Positions 33,403 to 40,811 of a stretch of 64,000 nt of DNA are shown piece after piece. The DNA is taken from positions 1,488,001-1,552,000 of the forward strand of contig CAVQGM010000001.1 of assembly GCA_963712065.1 (NCBI GenBank), given 5' to 3'. The notes beneath the pieces are model-generated. The model searched no databases, had not been told where the DNA came from, and saw only the letters and a program-made list of their open reading frames with translations. Each line of letters starts with the position of its first letter. Position 1 is the first letter of the stretch. The DNA is from CAVQGM01 sp963712065. Its GTDB lineage: Bacteria; Actinomycetota; Acidimicrobiia; Acidimicrobiales; Acidimicrobilacustridaceae. The position numbers were made by a program, and so were the translations under genes.

Positions 33403-34779
33403 GTGATGGACACCGACGCGATCGTGCTGTTCGGGGCCACCGGTGACCTGGCCCGGAAGAGGATCTTCCCGGCCATCTCCAGCATGGCCCGACGGGGGTT
33501 GTTGCCCGGCAAGGTCGTCGGCGTGGCGTCGTCCCCGTGGTCCGACGCCGAGCTGAAGGCGGCCGCCCGCGCCGCCGTCGAGGCGAAGGGCCCCATCGAC
33601 GAGGAGGTGTGGGCCGAGCTCGAACGGCGGCTCTGCTACGTGAGCGGCGACTACCGGGACGGCGCGACCTACACCGAGCTCAAGGGGCGCATCGACGGCA
33701 CCGAGCACCCGCTCTTCTACCTGGCCATCCCGCCGGCGCTCTTCGACGACGTGATCGAGGGCATCTCCTCGGTCGGGTTGAACCAAGGGGCCAAGGTCGT
33801 CGTGGAGAAGCCGTTCGGGCGTGACCGTGAGTCGGCCAAGGAGCTGAACTCCGTCCTCCATCGGGCCTTCCCCGAGTCGTCGGTGTTCCGCATCGACCAC
33901 TTCCTCGGGAAGAACGGCATCGAGAACCTGCTCGTCTTCCGGTTCGCCAACTCGATGCTCGAACCCCTCTGGAACCGCAACTTCATCTCGAACATCCAGA
34001 TCACGATGGCCGAGGACTTCGGCACGGCCGGTCGGGCCAAGTTCTACGACACGGCCGGCGCCGTCCGCGACGTCGTGCAGAACCACCTCCTCGAGATCGT
34101 CGCCCTGTTGGCCATGGAGCCGCCGGTGGCCGCCGATGCGGACGCGCTGCGGGACGAGAAGGTGAAGGTGTTCCGGCAGGTCGAGACCTTCGACCCGGCG
34201 AACGTGGTGCGGGGCCAGTACCAGGGCTACGTCGACGAGCCCGGCGTCGCCCCCGGCTCCGACACCGAGACCTTCGTCGCCCTCCGCTTCGAGATCGACT
34301 CGTGGCGGTGGTCGGGCGTGCCGTGGTTGATCCGGGCGGGCAAGAACCTCCCGGTCAGCGCCACCGAGGCGATCGTCGAGTTCAAGGCCCCGCCCCGCAT
34401 GCTGTTCGCCGACCAGGACGCCGCCGCCCCTCGCCCCAACCACCTCCGGTTCCGACTGGGCAGCGAGGGCGGCATCCTGCTCCAGCTCCACGCCAAGACC
34501 CCGGGCGACCGCCTGCTCAGCCGGGCGGTCGACCTCGAGGTCACCCAGGACGAGCTGTTCGGCGGTCGCGACGAGCCCTACGAGCGCCTGCTCGAGGACG
34601 CCATCGACGGTGACCAGCGTCGGTTCGGGCGGGCCGACAGCGTCGACGAGCAGTGGCGCATGGTGAGCGACGTGCTGCACTGGCCGAGCCGGCTCCGGCT
34701 CTACGAACCCGGCACCTGGGGACCACCCGAGGCCGAGGCGCTCGCCGCCCCCGAAGGCGGTTGGCACGAGCCCCTCTGA
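33403..34779 (+). CDS. zwf: glucose-6-phosphate 1-dehydrogenase
   Basis: The first enzyme of the oxidative pentose phosphate pathway, making NADPH; 458 aa (family about 450-510). The NADP-binding motif is LFGATGDLARKRIFPAISSM. LFYLAIPP and VVVEKPFGRD follow, and RIDHFLGKNGIENLL is the active-site signature with the catalytic His and Lys. AEDFGTAGRAKFYDTAGAVR and DVVQNHLLEI are also conserved. Start is the GTG at 33403 or the ATG directly after it. The family motif LFGATGDLARK lies only 9-10 residues in, which is normal. It ends the haem operon and is followed by three GC hairpins. Confidence 0.95.
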   Translation: MMDTDAIVLFGATGDLARKRIFPAISSMARRGLLPGKVVGVASSPWSDAELKAAARAAVEAKGPIDEEVWAELERRLCYVSGDYRDGATYTELKGRIDGTEHPLFYLAIPPALFDDVIEGISSVGLNQGAKVVVEKPFGRDRESAKELNSVLHRAFPESSVFRIDHFLGKNGIENLLVFRFANSMLEPLWNRNFISNIQITMAEDFGTAGRAKFYDTAGAVRDVVQNHLLEIVALLAMEPPVAADADALRDEKVKVFRQVETFDPANVVRGQYQGYVDEPGVAPGSDTETFVALRFEIDSWRWSGVPWLIRAGKNLPVSATEAIVEFKAPPRMLFADQDAAAPRPNHLRFRLGSEGGILLQLHAKTPGDRLLSRAVDLEVTQDELFGGRDEPYERLLEDAIDGDQRRFGRADSVDEQWRMVSDVLHWPSRLRLYEPGTWGPPEAEALAAPEGGWHEPL

Positions 34780-34804
34780 CCGGCTCGGCCTCCGGCCGAG
34801 CCGG
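34780..34804. terminator. hairpin 1 after zwf
   Basis: An 11-bp perfect stem, CCGGCTCGGCC with GGCCGAGCCGG, around a TCC triloop. It starts right after the zwf stop codon, between convergent genes. Confidence 0.75.
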
Positions 34805-34810
34805 CGTGGT

Positions 34811-34829
34811 TGCCGGCCGGAGGCCGGCA
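34811..34829. repeat. hairpin 2 after zwf
   Basis: TGCCGGCC pairs with GGCCGGCA (8 bp) around a GGA triloop. It is the second of three tandem hairpins with TCC/GGA loops. Confidence 0.6.
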
Positions 34830-34860
34830 GCTCGCACGATGACAGCCGGATGGCGAAGCC

Positions 34861-34879
34861 GCTCCGCCGGAGGCGGAGC
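34861..34879. terminator. hairpin 3, terminator side of the menJ-like gene
   Basis: GCTCCGCC pairs with GGCGGAGC (8 bp) around a GGA triloop, 6 nt beyond the stop of the minus-strand flavoprotein gene. Confidence 0.6.
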
Positions 34880-34884
34880 CAGTG

Positions 34885-36144
34885 TCACCGCTCGGGGACG
34901 ACCTTCACGAGGCGGGCGGCGGTGCGGTAGGCGGCCTCGGCGGGGCCGAGCTCGTCGTCGCGCAGGAGGTTGGCCATGATCCGCAGCACCCACTCCATGA
35001 GGGTGCGGCTCTGCATGCCGACCCGGGTGAGCTCGCGCATGAGCGCGGGGCGGCCGATGACCTGGGCGAACAGCCGGGCGACCTTGAAGTACAGCCCGTA
35101 CTCGGCCTCGAGCAGCTTGGGGTACTGCTGCAGGGCCATGCCGTCGCCGGTGACGAGGGCCTCGTCGAGCAGGCCGGCGGCCATGCGGCCCGTCTCGTAG
35201 GCGTAGTCGATGCCCTCGCCGTTGAACGGGTTGATCGACCCGGCGGCGTCGCCGACGACGATCCACGTGGGGCCGAGCTTGGGCTCGATCGACCCACCCA
35301 TGGGCAGCCGCCCCCCGGTCGGCACCGACGTCGCCGTCTCCGGCGAGATCTGCCAGTAGTCGGGAGCGGTGGCGGCGAACTCGTTCATGATGTGGGTGGT
35401 GTTCACCGACCGGAAGTCGCGGAAGGTGGACAGCAGCCCGATGCCCACGTTGATCTGCCCGTCACCGACCGGGAAGATCCATCCATAGCCGGGCAATGAG
35501 TTGCCGTTCCGGTCGCGGACGTCGAGCGCGCTCTCGATCCAGGGGTCGTCGTGGAGGGGACTCTCGAAGTAGCCGCGTATGGCCATGCCCTGGGGCCACT
35601 GCTTCCGTCGCGAGGTGCCCAGGGCCCGACCGAAACGCGAGTTGGCACCGTCGGCGATCACGACGTAGCGAGCATGCACCTCCTCCGTCGTGCCGGTCTC
35701 CTTGTCCTTCACCACCGCCCCGGTGACGAGGCCGTCGCGCAGGATCGGCCGCACGGCCTCGGTCTCCTGCCGGAGCACTGCGCCCGACTTCACCGCGTGC
35801 TCGGCCAGCATCGTGTCGAGCTCGCGGCGCCGCACCACGTAGCCGTACGACGGGTACACGGGGTGCTCGGGCCAGGCCAGCTCGAGGGTGATGCCGTGGG
35901 CGATGGCCCGCAGCCCGTCGTAGCGGTGGTAGTGCTCGAGGCGCTCGCCGAGCCCCATCTCCTGGAGCTGGTGCACGGCCCGGGGGGTCAGACCGTCGCC
36001 GCAGGTCTTCTCGCGAGGGAACCGCTTCTTCTCCACGAACACGACGTCGTGGCCGGCCTCGGCCAGCCAGTAGGAGGTGGCGGCGCCGGCCGGGCCACCG
36101 CCGATCACCAGGACGTCGTGCCGTTCGGAGCGGGAAGGGGCCAC
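34885..36144 (-). CDS. geranylgeranyl-reductase-family flavoprotein, probable menaquinone reductase (MenJ type)
   Basis: A 419-aa FAD-dependent prenyl reductase. The FAD fold DVLVIGGGPAGAATSYWLAE is followed by KRFPREKTCGDGLTPRAVHQ, the family's Cys-Gly-Asp-Gly signature. GYVVRRRELDTMLAEHA and VIADGANSRFGRAL follow. GDAAGSINPFNGEGIDYAYE is the second FAD/lipid-site motif. In mycobacteria the relative MenJ saturates one isoprene unit of menaquinone. In streptomycetes a gene of this family lies beside nuo. Context with the bc and nuo genes favours a menaquinone substrate, but archaeal-lipid or chlorophyll-type substrates share the fold. The GTG start has TAGGCT 6 nt upstream. Confidence 0.8.
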   Translation of the reverse strand: MAPSRSERHDVLVIGGGPAGAATSYWLAEAGHDVVFVEKKRFPREKTCGDGLTPRAVHQLQEMGLGERLEHYHRYDGLRAIAHGITLELAWPEHPVYPSYGYVVRRRELDTMLAEHAVKSGAVLRQETEAVRPILRDGLVTGAVVKDKETGTTEEVHARYVVIADGANSRFGRALGTSRRKQWPQGMAIRGYFESPLHDDPWIESALDVRDRNGNSLPGYGWIFPVGDGQINVGIGLLSTFRDFRSVNTTHIMNEFAATAPDYWQISPETATSVPTGGRLPMGGSIEPKLGPTWIVVGDAAGSINPFNGEGIDYAYETGRMAAGLLDEALVTGDGMALQQYPKLLEAEYGLYFKVARLFAQVIGRPALMRELTRVGMQSRTLMEWVLRIMANLLRDDELGPAEAAYRTAARLVKVVPER

Positions 36145-36150
36145 GGTCCG

Positions 36151-36156
36151 AGCCTA
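36151..36156 (-). promoter_or_regulatory. -10-like box TAGGCT of the menJ-like gene
   Basis: On the minus strand TAGGCT ends 6 nt before the GTG start. This is the cleanest example of the leaderless pattern on this strand. Confidence 0.5.
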
Positions 36157-36236
36157 TGGCTGCGATCCCACGACCCGACCAATCGACCCCGAGGGACGAG
36201 GTGGGCGCGGTCGGGGTGAGGCCGGCGAGCGCCGAA

Positions 36237-37085
36237 CTAGGAGGTGCCGGTGTCGGTGCCCGCGATCTGGATCGTCAGCCGGCCGGTGTCGGGGTCGAAC
36301 AACGGCTCGCCGTCGGGCGTGACGAGCTCGCCTTCCTCGCTGAGCAGGGGGTCGCCGTCGGCGGTGAGTCGCTGGCCCTCGTCGTCGATCTGGGCGGGCT
36401 CGAGCTCCTCACCGGAGAGGGTCTCGCGCTCGTGGCGGACGACGGCGAGCAACTCCTCCTCGGTGAGCACCTCGGCGAACGCCGGCATCAGGTTGCCGTT
36501 GTAGGAACCACCGAGGTGGGGGCCGCCCTCACGGTTGGGGTCGCCGTAGGGCTGGCCGACGCCGATGCCCTCGGTGCCGACGTGCACGAACTCGAGCATC
36601 GACTCGATGTCGGGGAACGTCTTCACGACCTCGCCGTCGGCGAGCGGCCGGCCGACGCCGCCGCCACCGCCACCGCCGTGGCAGCTCGCGCAGCGGGCGG
36701 CGTAGATCTCCGCCCCCAGGTCGAGGGGGCTCGGCTCGTCGGACGTCGCCGGCGACAGCGTGTTGGCGTAGAGGATCGCCCAGAGGGGGAGGAAGGCCAG
36801 GGCCGGCATGGCCCAGAACGGGATCTTCTTGCGCGTGACCGCCGCCTCGACGTACGGCGGCAGCGGCTTTTCGGGGGCTTTGGCCTCCACCTCGGCGGGG
36901 CCGACGGCCGCCGGCCTCGCGGCCGTGGTGGCGCCGGCCGGTTCGACGGCGGTGCGCTCGCCCCCTCCGGCGGGCTCACCCGCCGGCGTGTCCCCGCCGC
37001 CGCCACCGTCCCCGCCGCCGCCGAGGCCGAGTGCGGCCCGGCGATCGCGTGAGCGCTTGAGCAGGTGCTCGGGGACTTCGGTCAC
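36237..37085 (-). CDS. membrane-anchored monohaem cytochrome c
   Basis: 282 aa. A charged, Gly/Ala/Pro-rich cytoplasmic N-terminus of about 85 residues (opening MTEVPEHLLKRSRDRRAALG) is followed by one membrane helix (FWAMPALAFLPLWAILYAN). The outward cytochrome c domain has haem site CASCH (near 132) and the distal-Met region NLMPAFAEVLTEEEL. A Gly run follows the haem motif. The acidic C-terminal tail, about 70 residues with repeated DGEPL/DGDPL units, is unusual. It is divergent from the bc/nuo superoperon across 305 bp and is a likely electron acceptor of that complex. Its N-terminal motif recurs in the cytochrome b C-terminal subunit. GTG start with GAGGAG upstream. Confidence 0.82.
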   Translation of the reverse strand: MTEVPEHLLKRSRDRRAALGLGGGGDGGGGGDTPAGEPAGGGERTAVEPAGATTAARPAAVGPAEVEAKAPEKPLPPYVEAAVTRKKIPFWAMPALAFLPLWAILYANTLSPATSDEPSPLDLGAEIYAARCASCHGGGGGGGVGRPLADGEVVKTFPDIESMLEFVHVGTEGIGVGQPYGDPNREGGPHLGGSYNGNLMPAFAEVLTEEELLAVVRHERETLSGEELEPAQIDDEGQRLTADGDPLLSEEGELVTPDGEPLFDPDTGRLTIQIAGTDTGTS

Positions 37086-37324
37086 TGACGGCTCCTCGCA
37101 GACGAGACGATCGGTGGAGCAGGGCTACCACGGCTCACCCTAGGACACGCGCAGGGCGCGGAGCCAAGTAGCCCCGCCGGGTCCCGGCGCGGCGGCCGGG
37201 CGGCGAACCGCCGTCGCCGTCGTGTCGTCGCGACCGCCCGTCGTTGATGTGCCGGGTCTCCGCTGGGCGTGCTAAACCCTCACTTGTGCCGCCGGTCGTC
37301 TGCGCTACCGCAGAGGCACCTCGG

Positions 37325-37346
37325 TAGCATTGTGAGAAGTTTCACG
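37325..37346 (+). promoter_or_regulatory. -10-like box overlapping a CRP/GlxR-like operator before the bc/nuo superoperon
   Basis: TAGCAT (37325-37330) is directly followed by TGTGA-GAAGTT-TCACG, which matches the CRP-family palindrome TGTGA-N6-TCACA at 9 of 10 arm positions. In corynebacteria the CRP-type regulator GlxR controls respiratory genes. Placed just after the -10-like box, a bound protein would probably repress. A leader of about 50 nt with AGAGGGAGG leads to the GTG at 37391. I see nothing else definite in the 305-bp divergent gap. Confidence 0.5.
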
Positions 37347-37390
37347 ATCCCCAGTCCCAGGGTCCGCACGCAGAGGGAGGTCCCCGTCGA

Positions 37391-37855
37391 GTGGTTGCGT
37401 TCGTCGCATCGCTGATCGTCCTCGTTGCGTTGCTGGCGCTCATCGTGCCGTTCGCCAAGCGCCGCCCCGTCGGCTCGTCGTTCACCTGGGGCGAGGCGAT
37501 GATCTCGGCGACGTGGGCGTTCCTCATCATGTGGTGGGCCTACGGCGTCGTGCCCCACCTGTGGCTCACGTGGGCCGACAACGAGCTCAAGTGGCGGCCC
37601 GACGTCCTTCTCTACGACTACGCCCCGTTCCTCGGCTTCCTCGAGCCGGTGTCCGCCGGTGGCTCGTTCCCCTTCACGATCACGATGCAGACCATCCGTG
37701 ACCTCGTCGCGGTGGTCATCTACGTGGTGTTCCTCGGCGTGAACATCTGGGCCTGGGCCTACTGGCAGGATCGGGGCAAGCGAGCCGAGAAGTCCAAGGA
37801 GCTCGTGACCTCCGACTACGGTCGCCCGCTGGTGAAGAAGGGGAGCGTGACCTGA
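37391..37855 (+). CDS. hypothetical membrane protein, first gene of the bc module
   Basis: I do not recognise this 154-aa protein. It has three hydrophobic segments: residues 2-22 (FVASLIVLVALLALIVPFA), about 37-60 (ISATWAFLIMWWAYGVVPHL, rich in Trp), and about 103-125 (LVAVVIYVVFLGVNIWAWAY). A loop between the second and third (LTWADNELKWRPDVLLYDYA) probably faces outward, and the Lys-rich C-terminus faces the cytoplasm. It heads the operon, with its stop overlapping the ferredoxin ATG (TGATG). Co-occurrence with the bc genes suggests a structural or assembly subunit; this is inference. There are no haem- or metal-binding motifs apart from one His in VVPHLW. Confidence 0.7.
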   Translation: MVAFVASLIVLVALLALIVPFAKRRPVGSSFTWGEAMISATWAFLIMWWAYGVVPHLWLTWADNELKWRPDVLLYDYAPFLGFLEPVSAGGSFPFTITMQTIRDLVAVVIYVVFLGVNIWAWAYWQDRGKRAEKSKELVTSDYGRPLVKKGSVT

Positions 37856-38274
37856 TGGCCAAAGCCACCGATGCCAACCCCCCGATGCCGGAGTTCCGCG
37901 ACGACTACGTGCTCCAGGAGGTCGATGCCGCCTGGCTGTCGAAGGCCGTGAAGCCCAAGCAGTTCATCCACATCGACCAGTCCGAGTGCATCATGTGCGA
38001 GGGCTGCGTCGACATCTGCCCGTGGAAGTGCATCCACATGGTCAAGCCGACGGCGATCGCGGAGGCGGTCGGCACCGAGCAGCCGGGCGAGGACCCGCGT
38101 GACCACGTCATCTTCACCATCGACGACGACGTGTGCACCCGGTGCGCGCTCTGCGTCGATCGGTGCCCCACGGGTGTCATCATCCTCGGCAAGGTGGGGG
38201 ACCCGCCGTCGGACGGCGATCCACATCAGCGCACCAACGCCCATGGCTACGGCTATGGGATGCGGCTGGGCTGA
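37855..38274 (+). CDS. two-cluster [4Fe-4S] ferredoxin in the bc module
   Basis: A 139-aa soluble electron carrier. Cluster 1 ligands are Cys45, 48, 51 and 55 (CIMCEGCVDICP); cluster 2 ligands are Cys94, 97, 100 and 104 (CTRCALCVDRCP). The 38-residue spacer is longer than in clostridial ferredoxins and recalls NuoI-type or HdrA-associated modules. No membrane segment is seen. Actinobacterial QcrCAB operons normally lack such a gene. It might pass electrons between the quinone site and a cytoplasmic partner, or feed the second complex I cluster downstream, which lacks the NADH module. It is translationally coupled to the gene before it (TGATG). Confidence 0.85.
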   Translation: MAKATDANPPMPEFRDDYVLQEVDAAWLSKAVKPKQFIHIDQSECIMCEGCVDICPWKCIHMVKPTAIAEAVGTEQPGEDPRDHVIFTIDDDVCTRCALCVDRCPTGVIILGKVGDPPSDGDPHQRTNAHGYGYGMRLG

Positions 38275-38313
38275 GGTCGGCAGGACCGGACCAGAGAGGC
38301 ACAGGAGCAACCG

Positions 38314-39099
38314 TTGGCCAAGACGATGGGCCGGCCGGGCGAGAGCAAGATCGCCAAGTCGGTCAGCAACCTGACGGAGACGGTCCAGGGCTCACAGGCC
38401 TGGAACTCGATCTTCCGGCCGGGCTCGGTGTTCCGGAAGGGCTACACCGACAGCCCCCGGAACCGGTCGTACGTGATCATGAACAGCGTGCTGTACCACC
38501 TTCACCCGGTGAAGGTGAAGCGGCACGCGGTCAAGGTCAGCTACACGCTCTGCCTCGGTGGGCTCAGCTTCTTCCTCTTCATCCTGTTGACCATCACCGG
38601 CATCTTCCTGATGTTCTTCTACCGGCCCACCGCGGCACAGGCCTGGAACGACATCTACGCACTGCAGACCTCGGTGACCTTCGGCCTGCTGGTGCGGAAC
38701 ATGCACCGATGGGCGGCGCACCTCATGGTGCTGACCGTCTTCCTGCACATGGCCCGCGTCTTCTACCACGGCGCCTACAAGCCACCCCGTGAGTTCAACT
38801 GGGTGATCGGCGTCATCCTCCTCACCCTCACCCTGCTGCTGTCGTTCACGGGCTATCTGCTCCCGTGGGACCAGCTGGCGCTGTGGGCGGTGACGGTGGG
38901 CACGAACATGATGGGCTACACCCCCGTGTTCGGTGACCAAGTCAGGTTCGTGCTCCTCGGCGGGCGCGAGATCGGCTCCGACACCCTCTTGCGGTGGTAC
39001 GTGCTCCACGTGCTGTTCGTACCGTTCGTGACCGTGATCTTCCTGGCCATCCACTTCTGGCGGGTGCGCAAGGACGGCGGCATCTCCGGGCCCCTCTAG
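38314..39099 (+). CDS. qcrB: cytochrome b N-terminal (b6-like) subunit of the bc complex
   Basis: 261 aa with four membrane helices binding two b haems and the quinol-oxidising site. His ligands appear in RNMHRWAAHLMVLTVFLHMA (helix B) and in YVLHVLFVPFVTVIFLAIHF (helix D). LLSFTGYLLPWDQLALWAVT is the conserved cytochrome b region after helix C. The protein ends after helix D, so this is the split (b6 + subunit IV) form; helices E onward are in the next gene. A TTG start at 38314 is preferred because AGGAG lies 7 nt upstream; the ATG three codons later is the alternative. The long N-terminus (about 70 residues) is cytoplasmic. Confidence 0.9.
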   Translation: MAKTMGRPGESKIAKSVSNLTETVQGSQAWNSIFRPGSVFRKGYTDSPRNRSYVIMNSVLYHLHPVKVKRHAVKVSYTLCLGGLSFFLFILLTITGIFLMFFYRPTAAQAWNDIYALQTSVTFGLLVRNMHRWAAHLMVLTVFLHMARVFYHGAYKPPREFNWVIGVILLTLTLLLSFTGYLLPWDQLALWAVTVGTNMMGYTPVFGDQVRFVLLGGREIGSDTLLRWYVLHVLFVPFVTVIFLAIHFWRVRKDGGISGPL

Positions 39100-39118
39100 A
39101 GACGACGAGAGCGACGCC

Positions 39119-39910
39119 ATGACCGAGATCCCCGAACACCTCCGGAAGCGGGCCGAAGCAGCCCGCCAGAAGGCGGAGGAGAAGAAGGCCGCCGATGCCG
39201 GCGGCGAGGGTGGCGCGCCCGCCACGCCGGCGGCCGACGCCGGCGGCGAGGCCGCGGCGTCCGACAGCAAGATCCCGGCCCACCTGCTCGAACGGAGCAA
39301 GGCGGCCAAGGCCCGCAAGGACAGCGGTGCGGCCCCCGCGGCCGAGGGCGCGGTGGCCACCGCCGCGGCCGCCGTGGCCACCGCGGCGCCGCCTCCCGCC
39401 GCCACCGGCCCCGGGGGTCACACCCAGCGGCTGCTCACCGTGGTCAAGTCCGGCTCCATCCAGGACGTGAAGGCCACCCCGCAGGACAAGGTGCACGTCT
39501 GGCCGCACCTGCTCGCCGTCGAGTTCGTCGCGGCCCTCGCCATCACCGCGTTCACCACCATCTTCTCGATCTTCGTGAACGCGCCGCTGCTCGCACTGGC
39601 CAACTTCAACGAGACCCCCAACCCCTCCAAGGCCCCCTGGTACTTCCTGGGCCTGCAGGAGCTGCTCACCATGTTCCACCCGATGGTCGCCGGCGTGACC
39701 ATTCCGGGCATGGGCATCTTCCTGCTGATCCTCGCCCCCTACATGGACCGCAACCCGTCGAACAAGCCCGAGGACCGCAAGTTCGCGATCTCGCTGTTCA
39801 CGGTGCAGCTCATGTTCTGGGCGGTGCTCGTCATCATCGGCTCGTTCTTCCGGGGCCCCGGCTTCAACTTCGTGGCCCCGTGGACCGAGGGATTGTTCTT
39901 CGAGCTCTGA
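39119..39910 (+). CDS. cytochrome b C-terminal subunit (subunit IV-like)
   Basis: 263 aa. Residues 1-100 form a charged, Ala/Lys/Glu-rich cytoplasmic extension holding two copies of a short motif (IPEHLRKRAEAAR near residue 4 and IPAHLLERSKAAKAR near residue 55) that also opens the divergent cytochrome c. The membrane part begins near 120 (VWPHLLAVEFVAALAITAFT). It contains FNETPNPSKAPWYFLGLQEL, with the PW-YF element in place of the PEWY motif of the quinol-oxidation site. Two more helices follow. Together with the preceding gene it rebuilds a full cytochrome b. Confidence 0.88.
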   Translation: MTEIPEHLRKRAEAARQKAEEKKAADAGGEGGAPATPAADAGGEAAASDSKIPAHLLERSKAAKARKDSGAAPAAEGAVATAAAAVATAAPPPAATGPGGHTQRLLTVVKSGSIQDVKATPQDKVHVWPHLLAVEFVAALAITAFTTIFSIFVNAPLLALANFNETPNPSKAPWYFLGLQELLTMFHPMVAGVTIPGMGIFLLILAPYMDRNPSNKPEDRKFAISLFTVQLMFWAVLVIIGSFFRGPGFNFVAPWTEGLFFEL

Positions 39911-39950
39911 TGCTGCTCCGCACGCCTCCCCCTGAACAGGTGCGAACGCC

Positions 39951-40811
39951 ATGAACCCGCTCGTCATCGCCATCCCGATCATCGTCGTCCTGGCCGGCCT
40001 CGTGCTGGTGGCCGCCGCCCGCCGGCGCGACACCGGTGAGGCCACCGGGCTGCTGTCCCGCGAGACCGTCAAGCGGGATGTCGGCGAGCCCTCCGTGCTC
40101 GAGGAGACCGAGACCCGCCCGACCGGCCAGGCCGTGGAGCGGGCCGCCGAGATCGAGCGCCGCGGCGGCACGGCCACCCTCGTCGCCCCCGACACCGACC
40201 GGGCCCTCGCCGAGTACGTGCCGCCCGATCCCGAGACCATCGGTGTCACCCGCCGGCAGTTCTTCAACCGCAGCATCGTGGTGATGATGCTGCTGGCCAT
40301 CAGCGGGTTCGGCGCTGCCGTGCTCGCCTTCCTCTGGCCCCAGCCGAAGGGCGGCTTCGGCTCGAAGATCCGGGTCGGCAACGTCAACGACATCCTCGCC
40401 CAGATCTCGGCCAACAAGGGCTTCCTGTACGTGGCCGAGGGCCGCATGTGGCTCACCGCCTACCCGAGCTCGGCGATCGAGAAGGCCAAGGCCGTGTACC
40501 CGCAGCCGGTGCTCAACAGCCTCGAGGCCGGGGTGGCCGTGGTGTACCAGAAGTGCCCGCACCTCGGGTGCCGCGTGCCCGAGTGCGAGACCTCGCAGTG
40601 GTTCGAGTGCCCGTGCCACGGATCCCAGTACAACCAGGCCGGGGAGAAGAAGGGCGGTCCCGCCCCGCGGGGCATGGACCGCTTCGTCACCTCCGTCGAC
40701 GGCGGCGTGCTCAACGTCGACACCGGCACCGTGATCCAAGGCCCGCCGATCGGCACCAACACCACCGGCCAGGAGGCCGAGGGCCCGCACTGCGTGGGTG
40801 GCAGCCACTGA
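39951..40811 (+). CDS. qcrA: Rieske [2Fe-2S] protein
   Basis: 286 aa. An N-terminal helix (LVIAIPIIVVLAGLVLVAAA) is followed by about 75 charged residues. A twin-arginine-like TRRQFFNRS with a second helix (VVMMLLAISGFGAAVLAFLW) probably exports the folded cluster domain by Tat. The cluster motifs are CPHLGC and CPCHGSQYN (Cys and His from each), spaced as usual, with an additional Cys between them (VPECETSQWFEC). The soluble domain ends QEAEGPHC. The Rieske protein accepts the first electron from quinol and passes it to cytochrome c. It overlaps the diheme cytochrome gene by one base (TGATG). Confidence 0.92.
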   Translation: MNPLVIAIPIIVVLAGLVLVAAARRRDTGEATGLLSRETVKRDVGEPSVLEETETRPTGQAVERAAEIERRGGTATLVAPDTDRALAEYVPPDPETIGVTRRQFFNRSIVVMMLLAISGFGAAVLAFLWPQPKGGFGSKIRVGNVNDILAQISANKGFLYVAEGRMWLTAYPSSAIEKAKAVYPQPVLNSLEAGVAVVYQKCPHLGCRVPECETSQWFECPCHGSQYNQAGEKKGGPAPRGMDRFVTSVDGGVLNVDTGTVIQGPPIGTNTTGQEAEGPHCVGGSH

